Shown here: positions 1 through 11,998 of the stretch, one piece after another | Position numbering within the stretch: the stretch's first letter is position 1 | How the letters are laid out: every line of letters starts with the position of its first letter | Assembly: GCF_022682495.2 (NCBI RefSeq) | Contig: NC_071396.1 | Span: 22,007,735 to 22,071,734, forward strand | Length of the DNA: 64,000 nt | DNA from: Desmodus rotundus | Lineage: Eukaryota > Chordata > Mammalia > Chiroptera > Phyllostomidae | Direction: 5' to 3' | Notes under the pieces: generated by a model | Databases searched by the model: none | Told to the model about the DNA's origin: nothing | Seen by the model: only the letters and a program-made list of their open reading frames with translations | Program-made: the position numbers and the translations under genes

Positions 1-310
1 AACTGAAAAATAAATCTTAAAAAATATTCACTGCTGTCCTACAGAAGAAATGGGACATGGGCAAGTAAAAATGCCACAGAGCTCTCCTGCCACTTTCTAG
101 TTGTCTTTGTCTTGGTTCTGGGTTTGTTTGGTTGCTATATACCTGGAGCTGTGTCCCAAGGCTCTGAAAATTTTGGTTCTGATAATTTCTGCTGGTTTTA
201 TCTTCCTATGTTTCTGCTGGGACACAAAGGTTGCTTGCTCTGCTGTTTCCTGGATGTCACTCCACATTGTTTTAAGTACTGAGTTTTGTGGTGCTTCGTT
301 ACACAATGTG

Positions 311-650
311 TTCGTTTCCAGTGGCTGCTGTGACAAATGACCGTGAACTCTGGGGCTGAAAACAGCAGACATTTATTCCCTCACCGTTTTGGAGGCCGGA
401 AGTCTGAAATCGGTCTTGCTGGACTGAAACCAAGGTGTTGGCACCACTGTGCTCCCTCCGGAGGCTCTCGGGGAGAGTCTGCCCCTCGTCTCTTCCAACT
501 GCCAGTGGCCGTCGGCATTCCTGACCTTGTGGCCGCTTCCCTCAATCTCCACCTCTTTGGTCACATCACCTCCTCCTATTCTGTGTATCTAGTCTCCATC
601 TGTCTCTCTCCCAAGGACACTTTGATGGGATTTAGGTCCCCCAACTACAT
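311..650 (-). mobile_element. LTR fragment, MaLR-like
   Basis: The text running from 'gtggctgctgtgacaaatga' through 'acatttattccctcac' and 'ggaggccggaagtctgaaat' follows the complement of the 3' half of mammalian MaLR-type LTRs (stem 'ctgctataacaaa', 'aatttatt', 'ggaggctggaagtcc'). It is old and diverged; boundaries are approximate and the subfamily is not assigned. Confidence 0.55.
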
Positions 651-3600
651 GCCCCATCACCGTCACACCCAACAGCAATCTTCTTTTCTTCTGGTACTAG
701 TTTCAGTTAGGCCCCTTCCTCTTGAAAGTGGACCTACTTTGGTGAGTCCTCATACAATCAATTCTAATGTTAACTGAAATTTCACATCTTTATATTATTT
801 ATATTTAATCCCAAATAAGCTAATATTCTTCGAGGGTAGGTCATCTTTTACACATTTTACGTCAGACAGAACACAATACACGTTGCTGACATTAGCATTT
901 CTGTTCCGTGGACCCCTGAATGGCATGCACCTCCATTTCATCTGGGAGTCCTGAGGACATAAAAACGACCGATTCTATTACATCTTTTTTCCTCCTTTCT
1001 GTGCTTGAATGAAATGCAATGAAAGGCATCTGTGGATTCCCACTGCTCACTCGCATCTCTGTTTCTGAGAAGAGAAAGTAGGGGTTCTGGTGCAAAGCAT
1101 TACATCTAGGAAGGCCTGAAGGAGGGTACACATGGGGTCCCCATGAAAGAAAGGTGTGTCGCCTTGGATAACCGCTCACTATCACCAAAGGGCAGCTGCG
1201 GACGGAGACATCTTGCCAAAGAAAGAATTCAGAAAAACAAAGATGCTGGCAATTTGGACAAGAGCTGGTCACTCTCTCGAGTGGTTTAATGTTGGCCTCT
1301 GCTGTGACCATTTTTCTTTCAACACCTCACATTTTTATGGTACTAGATTCTTGTCATCATGAATATTGTTTGAGACAAAGGACAGAGAAACTAATTCAGC
1401 GCTGGCCACTTTTCACTCCAAGAAGGAAACGCTAAGCAAGCAGGGTAAAACCAGCTATGCAAGAATATGAGGAAATATTAACTTTATTTTCCTACCAAGG
1501 GACAGGTATAATTAGAGCCCTGACATGTTCCCCGCAGGTAAATACACCAGCACTTTGATGGGATAAAACATGGAACTTTCTACTCTGTGCCAATTGCTCC
1601 TTTCTCCAAAACACAAGCCATTTTTATGAGTGAACCTAGAAAAAAAGAGAGAGAGAGAGAGAGAAACAGCAAAACCAAGCAGAGTAAAGTCATCCTCCAG
1701 ATTCCCCTGGGGGACCTCGTGGACACCAGCAGACACCCCCCTCCCCCCGCCACGACAGAGCACAGTGGCACTGCTACTCCTAACGAGGAAAAAGAGGTGA
1801 GTCCACACGGGGACTGTAAAAGCCGAGCACCAAAATAATCTCGACAATTCTCCAAATGTTCATTAGGAGCCCTGGATAAACTAGGTGAGAAAGACAATTG
1901 TATTCAAATCCTATTTCAACAAATCTCATTAACACAAATTCCCCATCTGGACACTGTCCAAACTTCCCTAATGAGTGAGCAATTTCTTGCTCACCTACTA
2001 TGTGCCAGTGAGGTCTGGGCCCTGCGGGGACCCGCATCCCACAAGTTTCAAATCTCATGGCAGGACAACCCAGTTTTTGGGTGGTGACGGTGGCTCTTCC
2101 GCTCTTTTGCCTCCTGTAAATGCATCCTACAGAGGAGGCACAAGGTTCTGCCACCCCAAAATATGCCTTTGGGGAATATCGACTATTTTAAACTTATAAG
2201 GTTATTTTTAGGAAACAAAAGACTCAACAAGAGCCTTTTACTCACCCCCCTTTACTTGCCTAAAGGAATTCAAGTGGAAAAACCTGGATAACGAATGCTT
2301 AAAGGAGCTGTCCCTCAGCCTAATACGACCCAAGTGTGGCAGACGGAGTAGAACCTACAACTCCATTAGACGACCCCAGGTCCCATTGCTTCCGGGAGGC
2401 CTGGCAAGAGCTTGGTTACCAAATGTTTGGTCCTTCTCATCTACCTGTGAGTTGCCTACCTTCCCACTGAAGTCCAAACCGCTAACCCGCCCTTTTCTTC
2501 TTAGCTCAGGACGGCAAATGAGCCTCAACTTCCCAGTTTGTCCTCAGGTCCCGTATTCTCATGGAACCCCCATATGTGCGTACATAATAAATTGGATTAT
2601 TTTTCTCCTGTTACCCTATGTCACATTAATGTCATCATTAGACCAGCCAGAACTTAGAAGGGTAGAGGTAAAATTATTTTCCTCCCCTACACTACTCGCC
2701 CTTCGAGGCCCGCTAAATGACTGCCTCCTCCACAGGCCTTCGACTTTTCACCCACCCCAGCCTCTAGCAGGAGAATTTCTCTCCTTTCGGAACTCCGCTG
2801 CCTGTATTTGAAGGGACATGCTACGTGTAACTGCACCATCATCACTGTGTACTGGGCTGTCACCCGTCCTGGACCACACACTCCCGGAGGTGACAGTCCT
2901 GCAGGTGAGCTCAGTGAGATGCTCACTTCCCTGTCTCCCATCATGCCTCATGGTGCAGTTCTCGCGTGTGAGCATCGTGTGGGAGCTCACTGAACACAGC
3001 GGGTCTCCAGCTCCATCCCAGACTGACCTAATCAGAATGTGTGTGGAACACATTACCAGGTGATTCCGCTGTACATTAAAGTTTGAGAAGCACCGTTACA
3101 TACAATGATGCTCGGTAGGTATTCTCTATATAACAAGCCCACTTCTGCACAAAAGCATCCCCTTCACCCACCCCCTGCCAAGGGCTACAGGGGGGCTGAG
3201 GAATAACCCCATCTTGAGGTGCAAGAATGCCTCCTCCTGGCTCTCCGTCTAGCTTGCCAGCCACGGTCTCTGTGCGTTTAGGCAGCAAGTCCTTCATTTG
3301 CTCACTCATGAAACACTGGCTGAATGCTCGCCTACCGTGTGCCCGGCACTCTGCGCATTCCACAAGAACAGTCACCTCTCCATCCCCTGAGCCAGGCCTG
3401 CAGGTTTGGGAAGTGTAAATAGAAAGAGGGTGGTAGGTGACTTGGGGCGTTAAGTGGCTACTAGGGTCCTTGTCCACTCCAAAAACTCCTGGGGGGCGAG
3501 AGGGGCAAATCCACAACTGGCCCCCACCGCCAGGACTCTGCCGGCTGCCGCACCGTGGGCCTGGTTCCCAGGCAGAATGCCCTGCACGGGGTCACTCAGA

Positions 3601-3905
3601 CTTTGGCACGCACCCCAGTGACGGGGAAGGCTTATGAAACACGCAGTGCAGGGCCCACCCCACACCTTCCGTCTCCGCAGACAGCGGCGTACAAACGAGA
3701 AAAGTTACGGAAGCACTGAACAAAGATACGTTTATTCTTTCAGCTTCCCTGATGAGGTGTATCCTATCCAACCTCACTGTTGCCTTCGGTGTTTCAGAGA
3801 CATTTGGAGACAAGACTAAAGAAGTGAGGCTTCCATTTAACGAAACCCACTGAGAAAACCAAGTCCAAAAAGTCACCAGGTCTCAATCACAAAAAGAGGG
3901 CCTGG

Positions 3906-4106
3906 CCCTGGCTGGGTAGCTCAGTTGGTTAGAGTGTCATCCCAATAAGCAAGGCTGTGATTCAGTCTCCCAGCAGGGCACAAACAGGAAGCAGCCCATG
4001 AACGCACAAACAGGTGGAACAACAATCCAGGTCTCTCTCCCTCACTCTCTCTCCTCCCCTACTTCTCTCTCTCTAAAGAAATCAATTTAAACAATTTAAA
4101 AAAGAG
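3906..4106 (+). mobile_element. Ves tRNA-derived SINE
   Basis: tRNA-like head 'ggctgggtagctcagttggt', a diverged B-box region, a CT-rich segment and an A-rich tail. Flanked by a 13-bp target-site duplication 'aaagagggcctgg' at 3893-3905 and 4107-4119, which fixes the element ends. The body is diverged from the common Ves form, so this is an older copy. Confidence 0.85.
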
Positions 4107-5224
4107 AAAGAGGGCCTGGTGTTCCGCCTATGTCGTACCCTTGTATGGTACAGAAAGAGCTGAGTTGTTGAGGGAAAAATACTCCAAGATTCAGCCCACG
4201 GTGGGGAAAAGCAACGCGTGCGGTAGTGGAAAGCATCAAAACTAGGCTGAACTGTCCGTCACGGATAGAAGTCAGCGGGCGCAGCCCAGTCCAGGAATAG
4301 CTCGCTTGCTTTCTATCTACAGCTGCCTGGGGTTGTGGGGGGTGCTTTCTCCTTCCCAGACTCGCCTCGTCTCACACACTCATCCTCTCCCACATCATCA
4401 CGAAATCAAGATGGCCTGTAGAAAGAGGCGGGAGAGTCCACCAAGTTCCACCTCCGTTCCCAAATTCCTCTCCTTCCTCCCACCACCCCACCTCCCCGCC
4501 CATCACTTTCTAAACCCAACTTCAATGGGATATATAGTGAGAACACGCACAGCCTCGGCTCTGGGCATTTCTTAGAACCAGATTTGCAACCCCCTCTCTT
4601 GGAAATCAGTCACCCCTTTTCTGTGGCACCCCCATGCCAATGGCCTGTGAAGTATTCATTGGGAATACCAGAATGGGCTCAGGTAGGCCGAAGATCCAAC
4701 CCTCAAGCCTAACCAGTTTCCAAAACAATCCTTAAGCATAGACATCCGTAGACATTCTCTGTCTAGATCGATATTGGGTGTGCTAAACTTGGTTATCGCC
4801 AGGAATATCTATCAAGTTCATAGCGTCTGGGGAAACCTGGAAGTTATTTTATCTGTCTGTCCCCCACATCCAGCAGAAATGGGTGTGAAATCTTATAATC
4901 AGCATCTAAAATCCTTAATTGAGATTCTTCCCAGGCCGAGCACACCTGAAATCCTTCCAGTGACACAGTCTCTGCTGTGTCCACTCAGCCACCACATCTG
5001 CCCTTGTCTGCATCTGGTCCAATTCCTGTTTTGGTCCCTCATTGTAACTGTTTCTCTGGCTACTGACCACCTCCTCATGTCTAGTCTCATGTTGCCACTT
5101 CCCCATTCTAGCTTCAGTACATGGGGCCCTCTTCACGGACATGGGATAGACTTGACCCCTGCGGCACAGCCTGGCACCTTCCATCTCATCCCATCTCCTG
5201 CCTCTGGTCCCGGAGAGTGAAGTC

Positions 5225-5350
5225 AAAGAGCTCAGTGAGGACTCAGAGGCATCGTAAGGTCAGAGACTGTGTCTGCCTTGCTTTCCTATTCCTGCCACAT
5301 TGCCTAGCACATAATAGGTGTTCAACAAATACATTTTTATGAATGAATAA
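5225..5350 (+). repeat. L2 3' tail
   Basis: 'gcctagcacataataggtgt' then 'tcaacaaatacattt' and 'gaatgaataa' is the usual L2 end (cacatagtaggtgctcaata.. gaatgaatg). Ancient fragment only. Confidence 0.7.
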
Positions 5351-5660
5351 TTATAGATGGATCATAGCTTAGGCAGGCAGATGATGAGTAAATAGGACTT
5401 TGATTGTTCGAATACTTTGTGTTTCCAAACCATCAATGAAGTTATATTTATAGCCCAAAGGATTCATGCTCATAACACGTTTTGAAACCCACAAAACAAT
5501 AGCGCTGTAGAACAGTCCGGCGTCACCGAGCGGAGGGGACCAGAGGAAGTGACTGCACGATTCGTCTGGGGTGTGGAGGAGAGATCTGAGAAAGGAGGGG
5601 GTGAGAAACGGGACGTTACGAGGAAAAGAAGAAATATTCGATAAACACGGTCACACTCAC

Positions 5661-5730
5661 CCTTATCATAATCATCATCCTCAATGGCTTTTTCTTGGAG
5701 TTTCTGAAGCTTTAATCTTAAGGAGTTTAC
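5661..5730 (-). CDS. DISC1: DISC1 exon 3 (start of the coiled-coil region)
   Basis: Small 70-bp exon found by homology. Minus-strand acceptor ..AACACAG (pyrimidine-rich stretch upstream) and a consensus donor GTGAGT at 5655-5660. It encodes VNSLRLKLQKLQEKAIEDDD then YDK, residues 343-365, plus the first base of the next codon (phase 1). This matches human DISC1 ..LRLKLQKLQEDAVENDDYDK with only conservative changes; leucine spacing (LRLKLQKLQ) marks the first heptads of the coiled-coil C-terminal region used for self-association. Phase 0 at the 5' side fits exon 2 exactly. Exon 4 should begin by completing the G|.. codon, but I find no match to it in 1-5660, so intron 3 exceeds 5.6 kb. Confidence 0.92.
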
Positions 5731-6304
5731 CTGTGTTGTTCGGGAGGAGAGAAAAATGAAATCGATTTACAATAGCACTCAAACAAACTTATTTCATCAA
5801 AGCTAAGAGCATTTAGAAACTATTTCAAGACTGAACTTCTTTAGTCTCCTTTAAAAAAAGAACCACAAATGTACATTTTTTCCAATGCCAGATGAATCAG
5901 TTTCTCACACCAAAATAAAAGTTATATAAAGAAAGTGTAATTTGAGCATAAAATCCACAGAGTTAAAATGTTATTTTAAACAAATACATCACACTGTACC
6001 CTTATCTACATGGAAAACGCAAAATAGAAAAGACTACAGACTTCCTGACCTGACCAAATAGTCTCAGTTCTAAAACAGCAGATTAAAATTACGAAGGTAA
6101 ACACACCGCAATTGGAATAGAAACCAAGAGAAGAAGCACGAACTTTAGCTCAGCAGCCTGTGCCGCAGGCTGGGTGGGACGGAGCACAAGGGCCCCACAA
6201 AGCTCTCTGTGGGAGGTCCTGAGGCTCACAGGCTTTCACTGCCCCGCGACAGACCCAAGGGCCCTGTCATTTGTTGGAGAATTATTGAAGCTCATTGGTA
6301 ATCA

Positions 6305-6560
6305 CAGTCAAGCCTCGGTTCTCAAACGTCCTGGTTCTTGAACAATTTGGTTCTCGACCAAGTTCTTCATAGAAAAAAAAGTCTCAGTTGTCTAACAAAA
6401 CTTCAGGTCTCGATTCTCTACCGACAACCCTTCGTGCTGATACCTGTACAGTCAGTCACGTGTCTCTCAGGCAACAAACAGAGGAGATTCAGTTTCTGAA
6501 CCAGTCACTTCTCAAACGGTTTTCCAGAACAAATTAAGTTTGAGAACTGAGGTTCCACCG
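6305..6560. mobile_element. MITE with about 25-bp inverted ends (Tc1/mariner-like)
   Basis: Left end 'cagtcaagcctcggttctca' and the complement of the right end 'cggtggaacctcagttctca' match at most positions over about 24 bp. The interior repeats the same motif ('gttctcgaccaag', 'ttctcaaacgg'), and no coding capacity remains. A TA follows the right end and CA precedes the left (a decayed TA target site), as expected for Tc1/mariner. Lies about 575 bp upstream of exon 3 in transcript direction. The family name is not assigned. Confidence 0.7.
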
Positions 6561-6629
6561 TATTTTTCTTCTCAACAGGAAGCCCAGCGATTTTTTTGGA
6601 GATGGCTATTGGCCTATCAATGAATGGAT

Positions 6630-6790
6630 TTGGGCTTGTTCCCTGAAAAACATCTTCCTCCCATCCTTGGCTTGGCATACACCTACATTTCCTTCAACAC
6701 CTAGCTCAGGTGTCACCCCCTCCAGCCTGTGCTCAGTGTCCTTCCTTTACACTGCCACTGTAACCTGGACTTGCTCCTATTCCTGTGATC
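6630..6790 (+). repeat. L2 fragment
   Basis: 'cacctagctcaggtgtcacc' then 'ccctccagcctgtgctcag' follows the L2 pattern (ctcagctcaggtgtcacctcctccaggaagcc). Ancient and noncoding. Confidence 0.6.
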
Positions 6791-7560
6791 CATTTAACAA
6801 ATATTTACTGACTGCCTCTTGGGTGTCAAGGACGGCTGGAGGTGCTGAGATACGGCAGGAAATTCTTAGCCCTCAAGACTTAACTTCTTGTGTAGGAAGA
6901 CAAAAAATGAAGGCAATTCATAAGTTTTATGGACCCTTAGTAAGTTATTTGTGCTATAAAAGAAGAAAAAGGTAGACCCAAGTGAGCAGCTCGGGAATGC
7001 TGATAGACGGGGGACTGGGGGCTGAAACTTTAAATAGGATCTCATGGAGAAGGCGACATTGGAGCAGAAAATGAAAAGGGGTGAGGGAGTGTACCCTGAG
7101 GCTCTCTGGGAGAAAAATGCTCCCACAGAGAGCAAAGCCAGTGCCATGGAGCATTGCTGGCATTGCAAATTCAGAGCGAGAGGGTCCTTGGCTCTCGAGA
7201 AGAGTGTTTCAAGGGGAGATTGTGGGAGATGAGGTCAGAGAGGTGGTGAGAAATGCATCACAAAGAGACGTGAAGAGCATTTGAAAGTTCTGGTTTTACT
7301 CTAAGGGTCATGGGGGGCTGTCAGAGGGTTTTGAGCCCAAGATCTGATGCGTTTGAACAACTCCCTCCTGGCTGCTGTGGGCAGGGGCTGAAGGAGGGAG
7401 CAGGAGGCTGCGGAAATGGCCCAGCAAGGACAGGACGGTGGCATGGATCACAGTGGAAGCAAGAAGACGGGAGAAGGGATCTGTTTCTGAGCAGATGCAG
7501 AAAACGGCTGGGTGCAGGTTACACCAACAGGACTTGCTAGTGGATCACATGGGGGCGTGA
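6790..7560 (+). repeat. Ancient mammal-wide repeat, family uncertain
   Basis: Phrases such as 'ggagatgaggtcagagaggt', 'gttttactctaagggtcatg', 'gagggttttgagc' and 'caacaggacttgctagtgga' recur in an old repeat widespread in mammalian genomes whose name I cannot give with confidence. Similar diverged text occurs near 10390-10740, 40210-40740 and 61680-62000. Short open frames here are chance. Confidence 0.5.
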
Positions 7561-8505
7561 GGACAAGCCAGGGCGACAGCAGGTTTTTGGTAGCCCCTAG
7601 TTGCAAGAAATTATCTTGGCACTTATCACACCCTGTCAGAGCTGCCGTCACGTCTTGTGTGTCTCGTTCACTTTGTCTGTGCCCTCCGTTCGCCCTGGAG
7701 CATCTGGAAGGCAAGAACTGTTTGTGGTGCATGTAGAAATGGCAGCACTCACGGTGGTTTGCCTCTCCACTGCTCTGGACACACGGGGGAATTACACTCC
7801 CTCCCCTCCTTGGTCTGGCGAATGAGTGTGCGGGGAAGGGACAGAAGTCGCTTCCGCACAGAAGCATTTCATTGCTCTGGCAGGTTCCCTTAGTGTTCTC
7901 CACCTTGACTGAGTGACTGAGGCGCCATATGATCCGAGAATGCAGCCTGGGGTCCTGAGCGACTCAGTGGAGCCCCCAACCACATCTGTGGAACATGAAG
8001 CATAAGCAAGAAACATGATTTCGTGATGCAGAGCCTCTGATACTATGTCGCTGTCAGTTACTAACACATTCTAACACAACCTCTAAAGCAGGCACGTGGT
8101 ATCGCGTGGTTGTCAGCAAACACCTTCTGAATGAATGAAAGAAGGAATGAGCGTGTTAACCCTTCATCCTTGAAGCACCCCATGTGACAAGTGTACACTT
8201 CCCCAGTAACTTGGTCCAGTGATAGAGGACAGGCTGCCTTACCAGCACACCCAAATGATGGCCTCTGGTAACACTTGTAGAGCTGGAGCAGAAGAACCCC
8301 AGGAAGGGAGGGCTAGAAAATTTCATTTACAGCCATTGCCACCTCACCTTCTCCCTTCCATCCAACTATGGCTGTAGGACCCTGAATTGATGCCCTGGGA
8401 TATGTGTGAAAGTCCGTCTCTGTTGGAGGCACAGCCACTGACGAATATGGCTCACCCAGTGACACAGTCCATGGGACACAGGTGGCTTCTCTCTTTTTCC
8501 CCCAG

Positions 8506-8607
8506 CTGCCAAGCCCCAAGGCGGGGCTAACTTGTAGAGCTGCCACGCCCCTGGGCGGGGCTAACTTGTAGAGCTACCACACCCCAAGGCGGAGCTAACT
8601 TGTAGGG
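8506..8607. repeat. 34-bp tandem repeat, three copies, with GC boxes
   Basis: Copies at 8506-8539, 8540-8573 and 8574-8607, each ending in 'gctaacttgtag'. Copies 1 and 2 carry GGCGGGGC, a consensus GC box; copy 3 has GGCGGAGC. The copies differ at only a few positions, and the array continues for a few bases of partial copy. Confidence 0.9.
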
Positions 8608-8869
8608 CTCTGCCCACTTCCCTCTGCTGCACACCCAGGTAGCATTTCCTTTTATCGAAATTTTCTCAGCCCCACCCTAGCCCTAGCAATGTCCCTGGGT
8701 GGCTATTTTTCAACAGCATAAAATACACACTCGTGTAGCATGTTCTATAAAGGCCCCAGGAATGCTCCATTAGTGATCCCCGAACCATCGCTCCCGGGGA
8801 AACCACGGGGTCAGGCTCCTGGGAGCCCCTGGTCACGACATTTTTGTCAACCGATTGGACAAAATACAT

Positions 8870-9330
8870 AACCGTGTTTCGTGCGTGTTTCGGTTCAAAG
8901 ATGTTTTATTGACTACGTATAGCTGACTCATCACACTGAACTCACGGCCAACCGCGCTCCAACTCACCCCCGGGCAAAGCTTCTCTACCGTGTTTTCTCC
9001 ACGTCGCAGGCGTTTTGCACTTAGCAGAGACCGCGCTGCAGCCCTGCGCGTGGGGGCCGTTTTCAACAGTGAATCACCAAAACACACACCACAATGAAAA
9101 AAGTGCTACTGGACAGGCCACAAAAGGACACTTGTTTACGGGATGAGAACTGAAACAAGCAGGCGGGAGGTCACCTGGTGCGACCTCCCCCGGGAACACG
9201 CAGAGGGAGCGGCTCACGCTTCTAGGCATTCTGCGCACGTCCACAGACGACCAGGCGAGGGTCTCGTTCTGCGCACGTCCGCAGGGCCGGGAGCGTCTTC
9301 TTAGCACTGACTTTGAAGTTACCAATGAAT
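8870..9330. repeat. CpG-rich repeat-like block, unclassified
   Basis: A sharply bounded stretch with many CpGs ('accgtgtttcgtgcgtgttt', 'ctgcgcacgtcc' twice at about 9230 and 9270) in otherwise CpG-poor intron. It has no intact frame and no recognised gene. High CpG suggests recent insertion, a retrocopy, or unmethylated regulatory DNA; I cannot classify it. Confidence 0.4.
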
Positions 9331-10750
9331 TTTACCAAGGGAGAGAATTCACAGATGCAGAAAGCGCAAATACTGAGGCTCGCTATTTTAAAAGAAGCTA
9401 AAATTCAAATTCCTGAGATTTGCATTTTTACTTTAGTAGAAGGGAGAGGGGGTTAAGTAACATTCTAATATTCTAAGGAATTAGAATATAATATCTAAAA
9501 GGCCTCAAAACACTAGAATCTCAATTTTTCAAAGGATCTTTTTAGAGATCCTTAGTCAACCCCTCTCCCCACTCCCCAGGCCACCCCTCCCCATGGACAA
9601 CTCCAGCAGCCAGGGGCCTCTTCCTCCTGAGCTCTGTGCCCCGGACAGAGTGCTTCCCATCACTCCCACCGCACTGAATACACACTTAACCCCCTTTCAT
9701 ACAACAGACATCAAATAATGGAAAACGGCATCCTGTCCTCCCTCGTCCAGGTGTTAGTTGATCACAAACAAAGATGCTGAAACTACAGGTAAGTTGTGTC
9801 CCAATCCTACAAACTGACTTTCAGCGGGCATCTGAGAGTGGGTTGGCGCGGGAGGAGGGACAGGTTGTGGGACCTTAACCTGAAACTGTGTCAGCACTGA
9901 TTCAATGACAGGACACGCAGCTGGTGCTGGAGATGCCCGCACACGCTGTAACTGGTGACCGGAACCCCCTCAGAGCCTTTGTCCTTTGTGAGTCCGCCCC
10001 TCAGATTCCGTTCTTACGTTTTAGATAGTCAATCTAAAAAAATCTGTCACTTAGAATCTGTGGCCCATCTTATCAAGATTAATTACGTCACTAAAAACAA
10101 AAATGAATCACGCACCCCCTGACAGCCAGGAAACATGCTAGGCAACAAGCATCCAAAAATGTCTAAAAGACGTGACCTGTAGTTACAGAGCTCGTGGTCC
10201 AGCGTGGAATTCGGACCCACAAACAAATCATTGCTGGGTCTGGGGAGCACCCTAATGGGGCGTGCCCAACGTGCTTCGGAAACAGAACGGAAGGAGGGAT
10301 TCCTATGGTCTAGAGGTGGGGGGAAACGCCTCACGAGGCAGTGGCCCTGGAGCCACAGCAGGAGGAGCTTGGCAGGTCGGCAAGCGCTGGAAGGAAATTC
10401 CAGGCAGAAGGAAAACTGAGCAGAGGCCTGATCTGAGGCCCAGCTGAACCTGGTGTCTTCAGGAGCAGGAAGCCGCACCAGATGGCCGAGCCGCAGGGGG
10501 AGGCACAGGGCGGGCTGCAGCAGGCTAGGTGAGGAAGGTCTCCATTACCAAGATAAGGAACTTGAATACCATCCTGCAGGGCAATGAGCCGCCAAGGGTT
10601 TTAAGCCAAGGAATAGCACCATCCCACCACTGCTTGGGAAGATGACTCCGCTGGCCGTGCAGAGGATGAACTGGAGAAAGGCAAATATGCCAAGACTCTC
10701 TTGCAAGATCCAGCTGAAAGATAACAAGGATCTAGACCAGGGCTATGGCA

Positions 10751-10774
10751 TGGCCGTGGCCGTGGCCGTGGCCA
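10751..10774. repeat. (TGGCCG)n short tandem repeat
   Basis: Three perfect TGGCCG units and a fourth with one change, followed by a partial echo 'gtggccgtggg' to 10789. Simple intronic repeat. Confidence 0.85.
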
Positions 10775-11998
10775 TGGTGTGGCCGTGGGAGATGGGTTAG
10801 CTGTAGGACTAAGAGAGCTTAGAGACTGACATCATATGGGGAAGATTGAAGATGGATGCAGTTCCTCTAGGGAGCTGGATGGATGAATTCTATTACTTCA
10901 AAGCCACAAATATTTATTGAGGGGGCCCTTAGAACGGATTTGATGGGGAAGACAACATCATCTGTTTTGGGCGTGTCTAACTCAAGGATCCCACGCATTA
11001 CCTGGAAATAGAGACCTGCATGTCTGGCCTGCCTTTGCTATGTCCCTGGGTTACAGATCGGCCCGCTGGGCTGAGGCCCCTAAGGACCAGAACATCAGGC
11101 CACTGATGAAGAACTGAAAGCAAATGAGATGCAATTGCCAGGAATGAACATGACCTTCACATTTGCAGGTACTCCTACCAAATGCCTGAGGAGTAGGTGC
11201 CCTACTGCTCTGCTCACGTGTACCCATGTATGCGTGCGCACACACACATACACATACACAAACACGCCCCCCAGAAGGAAAGCACAGTCGTTCACTAGGA
11301 TGAGCCACACGGCCCAGCGGGTCAGCCACAGAGCACCTCTGCCCGGGTTTCTCCGGGAAGTCCGGGGGCAGAACCATCCTGCCCGCCTGCTCGCAGTGGG
11401 CCCTGGCTCTTGGACAACTGGACGGACGGCACCAGCACCGTCAAGGTGCTCGGACTTACAAGTAGACAGTCTATCCTAATTTCCAAAGCGCTTACATTCT
11501 CCTCTGAGCCACAGAACAATCCCGTGCAGCGGCATCATCTACAAATGAGGAAGCTGAGAGGTTTAATGACCGGAAACGAACTCTGGCAGGCAGTTCCCAC
11601 TGCAGAAGGATCACGCCCGACACAGGCACCACGGCTGTATGTCTCTCAACCTCCACACCAACCAGCTCCATCCCCCTGCTCCCGGCCTGTTTCCCTTTTT
11701 GAAGCAGAGCTGGGCTGCACTAACCATGCACCACCTAGGCCAGGAACGGCAGGGGAGCCCACGGCCCAAATCTGAACATGTACGTGACAGAGAAGATGAA
11801 ATGAGAACAGATTTGCATTCAAACACAAAGAGGAGAAACTGAAGTGCAGCAACATCTTTCTGCAGCCGGCCACCACGGAGCCGCTGCAGCCCTGGGGGGA
11901 AGTCAGTCAACCCCAGAGCCACTCATTTCCTGCCTTCTGCCAGGAGCTAATCTGAGCTTGTGACCCTCCTGCGGCCCAGGGGCTGGGCAGACACTGAC

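Larger units (their letters stand above)
1..5660 (-). other. DISC1: DISC1 intron 3 (partial)
   Basis: Runs off the left edge. It contains an LTR-like fragment (about 311-650), a (GA)n run (1646-1664), a fragment of an old repeat near 3295-3410, one Ves SINE (3906-4106) and an L2 tail (about 5225-5350). The remaining parts, chiefly 651-3290 and 4120-5220, show no gene, no conserved exon on either strand, and only chance open frames under 150 codons. Confidence 0.8.
5731..11998 (-). other. DISC1: DISC1 intron 2
   Basis: 6268 bp between exons 3 and 2. It holds a 256-bp inverted-repeat MITE (6305-6560), L2 pieces (about 6630-6790, 7590-7740, 8090-8150), an old unclassified mammal-wide repeat (about 6790-7560), a 34-bp tandem repeat (8506-8607), a CpG-rich repeat-like block (8870-9330), another old repeat (about 10390-10740), a hexamer repeat (10751-10774), a CA-rich run (11238-11265) and a MIR-like fragment (about 11490-11580). 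No gene is seen in 5731-6300, 7750-8500 or 9330-10390. Confidence 0.8.

Noticed and set aside
1..5660. Search for DISC1 exon 4
   Set aside because: No minus-strand match to the expected coiled-coil continuation with proper splice sites.
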